This document shows positions 25,987 through 35,294 of a stretch of DNA of 64,000 bases, piece after piece. The translations under genes and the position numbers were made by a program. Source of the stretch: Kineosporia mesophila (GTDB lineage: Bacteria; Actinomycetota; Actinomycetes; Actinomycetales; Kineosporiaceae); contig NZ_JAJOMA010000001.1 in assembly GCF_021129235.1 (NCBI RefSeq), positions 496,001 through 560,000 of the forward strand, written 5' to 3'. Under the pieces are notes generated by a model. The model saw only the letters and a program-made list of their open reading frames with translations. It had not been told where the DNA came from and made no database searches. Within the stretch, counting starts at the first letter, position 1; every line of letters begins with the position of its first letter.

Positions 25987-28900
25987 TCAGGCGGTGGGCA
26001 GCGCCCAGAGCTGTTCGCTGCTCCCGCTGCACTTCAGCAGCGTGAACGGCGAGGTGTAGCCGAACCCGGTGGCCGTCAGGCACAGGCCCGACGTGGGGTT
26101 GAGCACGGTGCCGTCCGTCGCCTGCTGCCAGATCTGGGAGGCGTCGGTGTCGGAGCAGGCGACCATGCCGACCCGGGTGTTGCTCAGGGTCGGGGTGACG
26201 CACAGGTCCGACTGGGCCAGGCGTCCGCTCTTGAGCACGGTGAACGTCTGGGCCGGGGTCTGGTTGCAGTCCCACAGTCCGATCGCGCCGCTGCGGTTGT
26301 CGACGCACCAGCTACCGCTCGGGTGCGGGATGCTCCCGCTCACCACGGGCGACGCGGTGGGCACCGGGGTGGTGGGGGTCGGGGTGCTGGTGGGCGTCGG
26401 GTCGGGGGTCGGCGACGCGGTCGGCCCGGCGGTGGGTGTCACCGTCGGGGACGGGGAGGGCGTCGAGTCCGGCGTCGTCGGCAGCTTCCACTGCTGGAGG
26501 GCGCCACCGTCACACGGGGCCAGGCTGAACTGCTTCTCGTAGTCCAGTGCCGGAGCGGTCAGGCAGAGACCCGAGGCCTTCTCGGCCAGGGCCGCGCCCT
26601 TCTGCGTCCACGAGGCGGCCGTGGCGCACCCGCCCACGACGACCTTGGTGCCGTCCGCCGTCATGCAGACACCCTTGAGCTCGAGCGTGCCGTCGTCGCC
26701 GACGGTCCAGAGCTGGGTGTTGCTCGTGGCGTCGCAGCGCCACACCACGATCGGGTTACCGGCGTCGGTCTTGCCGTAGTAGTCGTCCGCGCACCAGCCC
26801 GAAGGGCCGCTGATGAGCCCGTCGGTGACCTTCCAGGAGAACGCCTTCGTGGCCGTGACGCCGGTGCTGCCGGTCGCCGTGACGTTCACGGTGGTGGTGG
26901 CCTGGTGGGTGTCCGAGGTGCCGGTGATCAGCCCGGAGGTGCGGCTGATCGCGAGGCCCTTCGGCAGCCCGGTGGCCGCGTAGGTGAACGTCGTCGAGGT
27001 GCTCGTGCTGGTCGCCCGCACGCGCAGGCTGACGGCGCGCCCGGCGACGGTCAGCTGGTCACCCGGTGCGTTGAGCGTCACCGAGTCGGGGATCCCGGTC
27101 GGCAGTTTCCACTGCTGCCCGGCCGCGTCCGAGCAGGCGGCCCGGGTGAGCTGCGTACCCCAGTCGGTCTTGGGAGCGGTGAGGCACTCACCGGTGGCCG
27201 GGTTGACCAGCTGGCCCGCCGCCGAGGCCTTCCAGATCTGATCGGTACCACCGTCACAGGTGCCGATCACGATCAGCTTCCCGGCGTCCGAGGTGGCGCC
27301 GCGGGCGCTGAGGCACTTGCTGTTGTCCCGGTCGTAGAACGAGATGGTGCCGTCGGTGGCGGCCATCCACTTCTGGTTGCACTCCCAGATCTGGATGCTG
27401 TTGCCGTCCGTGGTCCCGCTGCTGTTGCTGTCCGCGCAGAGCCCCTGGACGCCGGTCAGGTGGCCGATCCCGATGATGAGGTCCCACTGGAAGGTCGTCG
27501 CGACCGTGCCCGCACTGTCGGTGGCGCTGATCCGCACCAGACCGCTCTGCGCGGAAGCCTTCACGGTCCCGGACAGGACGCCGGTGGTGGCGTTGATCGT
27601 GATCCCGGCCGGCAGGCCGGTGGCCCGGAAGCTGACGGTGCCCGTCGCGCCCTGCGTCGTGATCGCCGGCAGGGTGACGTCCTGGCCGATCCCGCTGGTC
27701 TGGTGGCCCGGGTTGCCCAGGGTCAGGCCCGACGTTCCGCAACGGCTGTTCAGCAGCCGGTTCGGTGAACCGGCGCCCGGGTCGCCGAGGATGTCCTGGT
27801 CGGCACAGGCGCTGAGGGCGGCGCTCACCTGGGCCGGGGTGGCCGAGGGATGCTGCGACAGGTACAGGGCGGCGGCGCCGGCCACGATCGGGGAAGCCAG
27901 CGACGTGCCGCTCGCCGAGGTGACCGCGGTGTCGCTGTCCCAGGCGGAGGTGGCGACGTCGGTGCCGGGGGCGAACAGGTCCACGCACTCGCCGTACTCG
28001 GAGAAACCGGCCCGGTTGTCGTTCTGGTCGCTGGCGCCGACCGTGATCGCCTCCCGCACCCGCCCCGGGGAGCTGTTGCAGGCGTCCGCGTTGCTGTTCC
28101 CGGCCGCGATCACGTAGGTGATACCGGCCTTGATCGACGCGCGGATGGCGTTGTCCAGCTCGTCCTGCGCGCTGGTGCCCCAGGAGAGGTTGACGACGGT
28201 GGGCCGCGGGGCGTTCTTCGTGATCCAGTCGATGGCCTGCAGACCGCTCGTCATCGGGCCGGTGCTGCTGCAGCCGAGCACCCGGATGGCGTGGATCTTC
28301 GCCTTCTTGGCCACCCCGTAGGTGGAACCCGCCGCGGCGCCGGCGACGGCGGTGCCGTGACCGGCGCAGTCGCCGGAGTCGGCCGGGGTCGGGCCGTCGG
28401 GCACGGCGCGGCCGCCGAATTCCTGGTGCGTGGTGCGGACGCCGGTGTCCAGCACGAAGATGTTCGCGCCGGAACCGTCGTCGTCGGCGTCGTAGCTGCC
28501 GCTCAGCGGCAGGCCGGGCTGGTCGATCCGGTCGAGGTGCCAGGGCGCGGGGGACTGGGTCCGGGTCTCCTGCGTCTCCAGGCCCGCCACCACCACGTCC
28601 TGCGACACGCTCGCCACCTCGGGGGCTGCGGCCAGGGCCTTGGCGTGGGAGGTCTTCACCGCGAAACCGTGCAGAGCGGCGGTGTAGACGTACGTGACCT
28701 CACCACCGACCTGACCGGCCAGGCGATCGGCGGCCTTCTCGATCTGCCGGGTCGTGCGCAGCCCGGGCCGGTCGGCCAGACGCACCAGGTAGCTGCCCGG
28801 GATCGGGTCGCCCGCCCTCTGCGTCGTCTTCTTCGAGACCAGCAGGTCGGACCGGTCGGCCGGGTCGTCCCGGCCGACGATCGTGTCGTCGGCCCCGGCG

Positions 28901-29025
28901 GTCGGGCCGGCGGGCGATGATGCGCCGGGCCAGGTCAGATAGCCGGTGGTCACGGCGGCCGCAGCCGTCACGGCTCCGGCGGCCAGCACGGCGAGGCGTC
29001 GTCGCCCAGCGGTATTTCTCGTCAA
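25987..29025 (-). CDS. Secreted subtilisin-like (S8) protease with Ig-like and three ricin-B domains
   Basis: About 1012 residues from TTG 29025, which places a twin-basic signal region (RRRLAVLAAGAVTAAAAVTTG) at the N-terminus; the frame extends to 29151 but that part is not protein-like. An inhibitor I9 propeptide (SYLVRLADRPGL) precedes the S8 catalytic domain with Asp (IFVLDTGVRTT), His (GHGTAVAGAA), Asn (VIAAGNSNADA) and Ser (SGTSLASPIVAG). Two putative Ig (He_PIG-like) modules and three ricin-B lectin blocks (repeated QxW: DQIWK, GQQWKLP, QLWTV, QQWKLP, QIWQQ) follow. A long Pro/Thr linker separates the last lectin domain. It is probably an extracellular protease targeted to carbohydrate. 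It lies inside the amine regulon but reads the other way. Confidence 0.9.
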   Translation of the reverse strand: MTRNTAGRRRLAVLAAGAVTAAAAVTTGYLTWPGASSPAGPTAGADDTIVGRDDPADRSDLLVSKKTTQRAGDPIPGSYLVRLADRPGLRTTRQIEKAADRLAGQVGGEVTYVYTAALHGFAVKTSHAKALAAAPEVASVSQDVVVAGLETQETRTQSPAPWHLDRIDQPGLPLSGSYDADDDGSGANIFVLDTGVRTTHQEFGGRAVPDGPTPADSGDCAGHGTAVAGAAAGSTYGVAKKAKIHAIRVLGCSSTGPMTSGLQAIDWITKNAPRPTVVNLSWGTSAQDELDNAIRASIKAGITYVIAAGNSNADACNSSPGRVREAITVGASDQNDNRAGFSEYGECVDLFAPGTDVATSAWDSDTAVTSASGTSLASPIVAGAAALYLSQHPSATPAQVSAALSACADQDILGDPGAGSPNRLLNSRCGTSGLTLGNPGHQTSGIGQDVTLPAITTQGATGTVSFRATGLPAGITINATTGVLSGTVKASAQSGLVRISATDSAGTVATTFQWDLIIGIGHLTGVQGLCADSNSSGTTDGNSIQIWECNQKWMAATDGTISFYDRDNSKCLSARGATSDAGKLIVIGTCDGGTDQIWKASAAGQLVNPATGECLTAPKTDWGTQLTRAACSDAAGQQWKLPTGIPDSVTLNAPGDQLTVAGRAVSLRVRATSTSTSTTFTYAATGLPKGLAISRTSGLITGTSDTHQATTTVNVTATGSTGVTATKAFSWKVTDGLISGPSGWCADDYYGKTDAGNPIVVWRCDATSNTQLWTVGDDGTLELKGVCMTADGTKVVVGGCATAASWTQKGAALAEKASGLCLTAPALDYEKQFSLAPCDGGALQQWKLPTTPDSTPSPSPTVTPTAGPTASPTPDPTPTSTPTPTTPVPTASPVVSGSIPHPSGSWCVDNRSGAIGLWDCNQTPAQTFTVLKSGRLAQSDLCVTPTLSNTRVGMVACSDTDASQIWQQATDGTVLNPTSGLCLTATGFGYTSPFTLLKCSGSSEQLWALPTA

Positions 29026-29195
29026 GACTCGTGTCCTCGGTGGAAGGTCAGGGTTCTCCGGGCAACGCGAAAGAGCCTGGGGTACAGGCTTATGCGTGCG
29101 GGAGGTCCACGTCGAAAGCCCGAAATCTACCATTGGCCCGATTGGTTTCACGACGGCACCGGGGCAGAACGGGTTCCCATTTAGGACAACTATTT

Positions 29196-29222
29196 GGATC
29201 CAAAGTTGTTTTGTTAGGATCC
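29196..29222. promoter_or_regulatory. GGATCC-N15-GGATCC operator, aldehyde dehydrogenase promoter
   Basis: TTTGGATCCAAA box and a second GGATCC 21 bp downstream; ends 35 bp before the GTG start of the dehydrogenase. Confidence 0.8.
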
Positions 29223-29257
29223 AGCTAGTCCCACCGACCCCGCCCAGAGGAGTTCAT

Positions 29258-30718
29258 GTGTCCCAGACGCTGCGCGAGGGTCTGCCCGCGCTGCCCGAGG
29301 TCAGCCCGTTCCTGCTGGCAGGGGAGTGGGTGGCGCAGGGACGGGAGCTGTTCGACGTCACCGACCCCGCCACCGAGCAGATCCTGACCCAGGTCGCCCA
29401 GGCCACCCCCGAGGACGTCGACGTCGCCGTCGCGGCCGGCCGCCGGGCGCTGGCCGAGCGCTCCTGGACCGGCCTGGACCCGCTCGAGCGGGCCCGCGTG
29501 ATGAACCGGATCGCCGACCTGATCGAGGACCAGCTCGAAGACCTGGCGATCCTCGAGACCCGGGACAACGGCAAGCCGATCGAGCGCTCGCGGGCCGACA
29601 CCGCCAACGCCGCGCGCACTTTCCGGCACTTCGCGGGAGCGCCGTCGCGCCTGGCGGGCAGCACGGTCCCGATCGGTGAGGCGCATCACGTGTACACCAC
29701 GCTGAACCCGGTCGGGGTCGCCGCGCTGATCCTGCCCTGGAATTTCCCGATCATGACCGGTTCGTTCAAGATCGCCCCCGCGCTCGCCGCCGGTTGCTCG
29801 ATCGTGGTGAAACCGGCCGAGCAGACGCCGCTCACGATGCTGCGGCTGGCCGCCGTCATGCGCGAGGCGGGCGTACCCGACGGGGTGGTCAGCGTGCTCA
29901 CCGGTGACGGCCGGGTGGGGGCCGCGCTGACGGCCCACCCGGGGGTGGCCAAGGTGTCGTTCACCGGGAGCACCGAGGTCGGCCGGATCGTCGGCCGGGC
30001 CGCCGCCGACAGTTTCAAGCGGGTGACGCTCGAACTGGGCGGCAAGAGCGCGAACATCGTCTTCGAAGATGCTGACCTGGACGCGGCCGTCACCACCGCC
30101 ATGCGCGCGTCGTTCGGCCACTCCGGTCAGATGTGCACCGCGGGAAGCCGTCTGCTGGTGCAGAACTCGATCCTGGCGGAGATGACCGGGCGGCTCACCG
30201 CGGCGGTCGCCAAGGTGCCGATGGGTGACGGTCTGGCCGGCGGGGTCTCGGTCGGCCCGCTGGTCTCGGCGGAGCAGCGCGAGCAGGTGCTGGGCTACAT
30301 CGAGAAGGGCCGCGCCGACGGTGCCCAGCTCGTCACCGGTGGTGGAACCCCCTCGGGCCCGGGCTACTACGTCGAGCCCACGCTGTTCACCGGGGTGCGC
30401 AACGACATGGTGATCGCCCGGGAGGAGATCTTCGGCCCGGTCGTCGGGGTGATCGGGTTCGAGGACGAGACTGAGGCGATCGCGATCGCCAACGACTCCA
30501 GCTACGGCCTGGCCGGCGGCATCTGGACCAACGACCTGCGCCGCGCCCACCGCGTCGCCGCCGCGATCGACGCCGGCACGATCTGGGTGAACACCTACAA
30601 CATCTTCGACCCGGCCCTGGGCTTCGGCGGGGTGAAGGACTCCGGCATCGGCCGCGACCTCGGCGACGAGGCACTCCTCGGCTTCACCGAGACGAAGGCC
30701 GTGGTCATCGCCCTGTAA
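29258..30718 (+). CDS. NAD(P)-dependent aldehyde dehydrogenase
   Basis: 486 residues from GTG 29258 (AGAGGA six bases upstream); the frame is open further left across the operator but that part is not protein-like. ALDH family signatures: PWNFPIMTGSFKIAPALAAG, FTGSTEVGRIVG, catalytic general base E259 in LELGGKSANIVFEDAD and nucleophile C293 in GQMCTAGSRLLV. It probably oxidises the aldehyde made by the copper amine oxidase or flavoprotein encoded downstream. First gene after a double GGATCC operator; followed by palindromic element copy D. Confidence 0.93.
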   Translation: MSQTLREGLPALPEVSPFLLAGEWVAQGRELFDVTDPATEQILTQVAQATPEDVDVAVAAGRRALAERSWTGLDPLERARVMNRIADLIEDQLEDLAILETRDNGKPIERSRADTANAARTFRHFAGAPSRLAGSTVPIGEAHHVYTTLNPVGVAALILPWNFPIMTGSFKIAPALAAGCSIVVKPAEQTPLTMLRLAAVMREAGVPDGVVSVLTGDGRVGAALTAHPGVAKVSFTGSTEVGRIVGRAAADSFKRVTLELGGKSANIVFEDADLDAAVTTAMRASFGHSGQMCTAGSRLLVQNSILAEMTGRLTAAVAKVPMGDGLAGGVSVGPLVSAEQREQVLGYIEKGRADGAQLVTGGGTPSGPGYYVEPTLFTGVRNDMVIAREEIFGPVVGVIGFEDETEAIAIANDSSYGLAGGIWTNDLRRAHRVAAAIDAGTIWVNTYNIFDPALGFGGVKDSGIGRDLGDEALLGFTETKAVVIAL

Positions 30719-30728
30719 GAAGTACCCC

Positions 30729-30789
30729 CGTGATCATGCAGAGTGTCCCCGAGAGTTCTAGAACTCCGGGGACACTCTGCATGATCACG
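30729..30789. repeat. 61-bp palindromic element, copy D (long form)
   Basis: Outer arms CGTGATCATGCAGAGTGTC and inverse as in the 44-bp form, but with a GAGTTCTAGAACTC-type centre. Starts 11 bp after the aldehyde dehydrogenase stop; plausible terminator. Confidence 0.88.
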
Positions 30790-30829
30790 CTGGGTTTTGG
30801 AGGCGAACCCATCCACGTCTATTCAGATT

Positions 30830-30835
30830 GGATCC
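30830..30835. promoter_or_regulatory. Single GGATCC operator half, aminotransferase promoter region
   Basis: ATTGGATCCATTT, upstream of the double site at 30908; no second box at +21. Confidence 0.4.
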
Positions 30836-30907
30836 ATTTCCTTTAGAATCGTATTCACTACGACGCACGCGGGGCACCTCGCCCGAGCCTCTGCTCGTTC
30901 CAAAAAT

Positions 30908-30934
30908 GGATCCAAACATGTTAGCTTTGGATCC
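30908..30934. promoter_or_regulatory. GGATCC-N15-GGATCC operator, aminotransferase promoter
   Basis: The whole 27-bp site is an inverted repeat at its ends (GGATCCAAA ... TTTGGATCC). Ends 25 bp before the chosen GTG start. Confidence 0.82.
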
Positions 30935-30958
30935 GAAGTCGACGTAGAGGCGGTTGGT

Positions 30959-32194
30959 GTGGAGAGCTCGCTCGAGGCGGGACCGTCCGTGCTACAGGTG
31001 CACGGCCCGGGCATCGACGTGGCCGCCGAGCGCGCCCGTACGCCGGGTGCGACGCTCGCGCACCACTTCAACGCCGCCGGGGCCGCACTGCCCACGGCCT
31101 CGGTGGTGCAGGCCGTGGTCGACCACCTGCGCCTGGAGGAACAGCGTGGCGGGTACGAGGCCGCGCACCAGGTCCTCGACCGGGTCGAGGCGGTCTACGA
31201 CGACGCCGCGCGGCTCATCGGCGCCACCCCCGGCGAGATCGCCCTCTTCGACAGCGCCAGCACCGGCCTGCGCACGATCATCGACGCGCTGCGCCTGGAA
31301 TCACGCCAGCGCCTGCTGGTCAGCCGCTCCACCTACGTCAGCCACGCGCTGCACCTGATGAGCCTGGGCCGCGAGCACGACATCGAGCTGGTGATCGTGC
31401 CCAACGGGCCCTCCGGTGCCGTCGACCTCACCGCACTCGACGCCGAACTGGCTGCCGGCGGCCCGGCCGTCGTCTGCGTCGCCCACATCCCCACCTCCTC
31501 CGGCCTGGTCGAGCCGGTCGCCGAGATCGGCACCCTGACGAAGCGTTACGGCGCCCGCTACGTGCTCGACGCCACCCAGTCGGTGGGCCACGTGGCGGTC
31601 GACGTCGCGGCCGTCGGCTGCGACGCGCTGGTCACCACCGGCCGCAAGTTCCTCCGGGCCCCGCGGGGCACCGGGTTCGCCTACGTCAGTAACGAACTCA
31701 CCGCCTCCCTGGCCCCCACCGCACCCGACGTGCGAGGTGCGGTGTGGACCTCGTCCACCAGCTGGGAACTCAAGGACAGCGCCCGGCGCTTCGAGACCTG
31801 GGAGGCGTCGATCGCCGGCCGGGTCGGGCTCGGGGTGGCGCTCGCCGAGGCACTGGAGCGGGGGGGCAGGCCGACCGAGACCTGTCTGCGCGCGGTCGCC
31901 GACCAGTTGCGCGCGGCGCTGGGCCAGATCCCGCGGGTGACGGTGCAGGATCCGCCGGCCTCCCCGTCGGCCATCGTGACCTTCACGGTCGACGGCCAGG
32001 CGCCGCGTCGCGTGAACGAGCTGCTGGCGCTACGCAACGTGCGCACCGTGTCCGTGCCGGCCTCCCACGCCCAGTGGGATCTGGGATCCCGGGGTGTGGA
32101 GGCCGTGGTGCGCGCCTCCGCGCACGTCTACAACGACGAGTCGGACGTCGCGGCCCTGGTCGCGGCGGTCACCGAGATCGCGGGGGAGAACTGA
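30959..32194 (+). CDS. Class V aminotransferase-fold PLP enzyme
   Basis: 411 residues from GTG 30959 (AGAGG nine bases upstream); an upstream in-frame start would include the operator. Cysteine-desulfurase/isopenicillin-epimerase-like fold with the PLP Lys K230 in TTGRKFLRAPRGTGF and the cofactor Asp region in ARYVLDATQSVGHVAVDV. Could be an aminotransferase, lyase or epimerase; substrate unknown. Its stop overlaps the next gene as TGATG, so it is coupled to the flavin oxidase and acts in the same pathway. Confidence 0.8.
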   Translation: MESSLEAGPSVLQVHGPGIDVAAERARTPGATLAHHFNAAGAALPTASVVQAVVDHLRLEEQRGGYEAAHQVLDRVEAVYDDAARLIGATPGEIALFDSASTGLRTIIDALRLESRQRLLVSRSTYVSHALHLMSLGREHDIELVIVPNGPSGAVDLTALDAELAAGGPAVVCVAHIPTSSGLVEPVAEIGTLTKRYGARYVLDATQSVGHVAVDVAAVGCDALVTTGRKFLRAPRGTGFAYVSNELTASLAPTAPDVRGAVWTSSTSWELKDSARRFETWEASIAGRVGLGVALAEALERGGRPTETCLRAVADQLRAALGQIPRVTVQDPPASPSAIVTFTVDGQAPRRVNELLALRNVRTVSVPASHAQWDLGSRGVEAVVRASAHVYNDESDVAALVAAVTEIAGEN

Positions 32195-33300
32195 TGGTAG
32201 ACGTCGATGTCGTCGTTGCGGGGCTCGGAATCCACGGTTCCGCAACGGTCTACGAACTGAGCCGTCAGGGGGTCGACGTGCTCGGCCTGGAACAGTTCGC
32301 GCCGGGGCACTCCCGGGGGTCGTCCCACGGGCGCACCCGGATGATCCGCCGGGCCTACCCCAACCCGGTCTGGAACCCCCTGGTCGATCAGGCATTCGAG
32401 GGCTGGGCCCGCTGGGAGGCTGCGAGCGGCACGACGCTGGTGCACCGCACCGGCGGCCTCTACGCCTACGACGGCACGACGAGCATGCAGGGCCCCGACA
32501 CCGTGGTGATCACGGACCGCGCCGAGATGGCCGCCCGGATGCCGGGCTTTCGCGCCCCGGACGGGTACGGCGCGGTGTACGACCCGGCCGCCGGCGTGCT
32601 CGAGGCCTCCGCGGCCCTCGGCGTGGCCCGGGCCGGGGCCCGGGCGCACGGCGCCACCCTGTCGTTCGGGGAGAGCCTGCTGTCCTGGCGCCAGGAGGGC
32701 GACGTCTGTGTCGTCACCACCGGTGAGCGCGAGATCCGCTGCAACCGGCTGGTGCTGACGGGTGGTTCGTGGTCGGGGCGGCTCGTGCCCGAGCTGGCGC
32801 ACCTGTTCGAGGTCTGGCGCATCGTCACGGTCACCCTGGCCGCCGGTCAGGAGGCCGGGATGCCGCCGCAGCTCGGCTGTTTCTCCGTGGACCGCCCGCA
32901 GGGCCTGGTCTTCGGCATCCCCGACGCCGCCGGCAACGGTTTCAAGGCCGGCATCGACCTGGGCCCGGTCTGGGACCCGGACCGGCCCCCGGCCCCCGCG
33001 ACCCCGCCGGAGATCGCCGAACTCGTCGGCCTGATGACGAGTTACGTGCCCGGTGTCCGGCCCGAGGTGATCGAGGCGGCGAGCTGCCTGTACACGATGA
33101 CGGCCGACAAGCGGTTCGTGATCGGCGCGCTTCCCTGGGCCCCGGCCGTGACCGTCGCGGCCGCCTGTTCGGGGCACGGCTTCAAGTTCGGTCCCGCCAT
33201 CGGCGCGGCCCTCGCCGACCTGGTGCTCGGAAGAGCACGCCCGGATCTGGAATTCATCGGCGTCCAGCGCCGTCTGCCTTCGAGTCAGGAGCCCACGTGA
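32194..33300 (+). CDS. Sarcosine-oxidase-like FAD amine oxidoreductase
   Basis: 368 residues. DAO/MSOX family: FAD motif VVVAGLGIHGSATVYELSRQ, the SSHGRTRMIRRAY signature, and C298 in ASCLYTMTADKRFVIG at the place where monomeric sarcosine oxidase attaches FAD covalently. It probably oxidises an N-methyl or secondary amine or amino acid, giving an aldehyde or imine plus H2O2. ATG overlaps the aminotransferase stop; its stop overlaps the copper amine oxidase start (GTGA). Confidence 0.88.
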   Translation: MVDVDVVVAGLGIHGSATVYELSRQGVDVLGLEQFAPGHSRGSSHGRTRMIRRAYPNPVWNPLVDQAFEGWARWEAASGTTLVHRTGGLYAYDGTTSMQGPDTVVITDRAEMAARMPGFRAPDGYGAVYDPAAGVLEASAALGVARAGARAHGATLSFGESLLSWRQEGDVCVVTTGEREIRCNRLVLTGGSWSGRLVPELAHLFEVWRIVTVTLAAGQEAGMPPQLGCFSVDRPQGLVFGIPDAAGNGFKAGIDLGPVWDPDRPPAPATPPEIAELVGLMTSYVPGVRPEVIEAASCLYTMTADKRFVIGALPWAPAVTVAAACSGHGFKFGPAIGAALADLVLGRARPDLEFIGVQRRLPSSQEPT

Positions 33301-35210
33301 CCCGCCACTGGAACGACCCCCTCACCGAGGACGAGATCGCCGCGGTGATCGCCCTGGTCCGCGCCGACGAGCGGATCGGTGAGAACCCCCGCTTCTGGGG
33401 CATCGCGGTGGACGAGGCCCTCGCCCGCGCGCTCGCCCCCGGTCAGGGCCGCCCGGTGCGCACCGTGGTGATGAACCCCGACGCGCACGCGGCCTGGGAG
33501 GTGGCGGCCTGGACGGCGGGATCGGACCGGGAGGCCTCGATCTCGGCCTGGCGGGACGTCGACGCCAAGCGTCCCGGTGTCTCCAGCGAGGAGGCCCGGA
33601 TGGTCGCGCAGGCCTGCCGGGAAGACCAGGGCATGAAAGACGCTCTGGCCAAGCGCGGCATCCACGACGTCTCGCTGGTCTGGGTCGATCCCGAGTCGAT
33701 CACCGGCTTCGAGCCCGAAGGCCTCGAAGACCGCCGCCTTTCGTGGGGCACGGTGTGGCACCGCGAGACCGAGGACGACAACGGCTACGCCCGCCCGGTG
33801 GCCGGCCTGGTGCCGATCGTCGACCTGGAGACGCTGAAGGTCATCTCGATCGAAGACCACGGGGTGCTGCCGATGGCCTCCGAGACCGGCAACTACCGCT
33901 CAGGCACCTGGGGCCCGGACCGCGAGGTCTCGGCGCTGGAGATCACCCAGCCCGACGGGCCCGGTTTCGCCCAGGACGGGCAGCTCGTCACCTGGCAGAA
34001 CTGGTCGTTCCGCGTCGGTTTCACGCACCGCGAGGGCATGGTGCTGCACGACGTCACCTACAACGACCACGGCCGGGTCCGCCCGGTGATGAAGCGCGCC
34101 GCGGTCAACGAGATGTACGTGCCCTACCTCGACCCCGACCCGACGGCCTACCGCAAGAACTTCTTCGACTGGGGCGAGTACGGCGCCGGCCCGCTCACCG
34201 CCTCGCTCGAACTGGGCTGCGACTGCCTGGGCGAGATCCGTTACTACGACGCGGCGGTGGTGAACGGGCACGGTGAGGCCCGCACCATCAAGAACGCCAT
34301 CTGCATGCACGAGGAGGACTACTCGATCCTCTGGAAGCACGTGAACACCCGCACCGGGGAGGCCGACGTGCGTCGCGCCCGGCGCATGGTGGTCTCGTTC
34401 TTCGCCACGGTCGCGAATTACGACTACGGCTTCTACTGGTCGTTCTACCAGGACGGCATGATCGAGCTGGAGATCAAGCTCACCGGCGTCATGTCGGTGT
34501 CCGGTATCGCCGACGGCGAGAAGCCGGCCTACGGGCGCCTGGTCAGCCCGAACGTGCAGGCCCCGAACCACCAGCACTACTTCGGTATGCGCCTGGACAT
34601 GGGCGTCGACGGCCCCGTCAACCGGCTGTACGAGGTGCACTCGGAGATCGAGGAGGACGAGGCGCTCAACCCGTACGGCAACGCCTGCAAGACCGTCCGC
34701 ACCCCGCTGCTGACGGAGAAGGCCGCCGCGCGCCGCGCCAACCCGGCCGCCGCCACCCACTGGCTGGTCGAGAGTGACGACACGGTCAACCGTTTCGGTG
34801 ACAAGACGGCGTACCGGGTGTCGATCCAGAACACCGCGCGGCTCTACGCCAAGCCGGGCAGCATCGTCGAGCGCAAGGCGCCGTTCGTGGCCCAGCACCT
34901 GTGGGCCACGGTCTTCGACGGCAGCGAGCGGTTCATCGCGGGGGAGTACCCCAACCAGGCCGACCTGGGTGCCGACGGCATCCAGACCTTCCAGCAGGCC
35001 GACCGTTCCCTCGACGGCGCGGAACTCGTGCTCTGGCCGGTCATCGGCGTGCACCACACGCCCCGCCCGGAGGAGTGGCCGATCATGCCGGTGCACCGCA
35101 TCGGCATGCGCCTGGAGCCGGACGGCTTCTTCGACCGCAACCCCTCGCTCGACCTGCCGGCCCCGATGAGCCACAGCGGTTCGTCCGAGGGCGACACCTG
35201 CTGCCACTGA
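33297..35210 (+). CDS. Copper-containing primary amine oxidase
   Basis: 637 residues, normal size for the family. Topaquinone precursor Tyr Y375 in VANYDYGFYWSF; copper ligands in NHQHYFGMRL (H425, H427) and in HHTPRPEEWPIMP (H587). The general-base region is around YLDPDPTAYRKNFFDWGEYG. It converts primary amines to aldehydes with NH3 and H2O2. No signal peptide, so it is cytoplasmic. GTG start with AGGAG seven bases upstream, overlapping the preceding stop. The ALDH of the same regulon would take the aldehyde onward. Confidence 0.94.
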   Translation: MTRHWNDPLTEDEIAAVIALVRADERIGENPRFWGIAVDEALARALAPGQGRPVRTVVMNPDAHAAWEVAAWTAGSDREASISAWRDVDAKRPGVSSEEARMVAQACREDQGMKDALAKRGIHDVSLVWVDPESITGFEPEGLEDRRLSWGTVWHRETEDDNGYARPVAGLVPIVDLETLKVISIEDHGVLPMASETGNYRSGTWGPDREVSALEITQPDGPGFAQDGQLVTWQNWSFRVGFTHREGMVLHDVTYNDHGRVRPVMKRAAVNEMYVPYLDPDPTAYRKNFFDWGEYGAGPLTASLELGCDCLGEIRYYDAAVVNGHGEARTIKNAICMHEEDYSILWKHVNTRTGEADVRRARRMVVSFFATVANYDYGFYWSFYQDGMIELEIKLTGVMSVSGIADGEKPAYGRLVSPNVQAPNHQHYFGMRLDMGVDGPVNRLYEVHSEIEEDEALNPYGNACKTVRTPLLTEKAAARRANPAAATHWLVESDDTVNRFGDKTAYRVSIQNTARLYAKPGSIVERKAPFVAQHLWATVFDGSERFIAGEYPNQADLGADGIQTFQQADRSLDGAELVLWPVIGVHHTPRPEEWPIMPVHRIGMRLEPDGFFDRNPSLDLPAPMSHSGSSEGDTCCH

Positions 35211-35294
35211 CATCTACCACATGGGGGACGCCGGCCCGCTCGACTCGAGCGGGCCGGCCGGGGACCCCTGTTGTCCGAGACCGAAGGAATCGAC

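Noticed and set aside
25931-26308. 125-residue minus frame at the end of the subtilase gene
   Set aside because: Shadow of the ricin-B coding region in another frame; it runs through palindromic element C.
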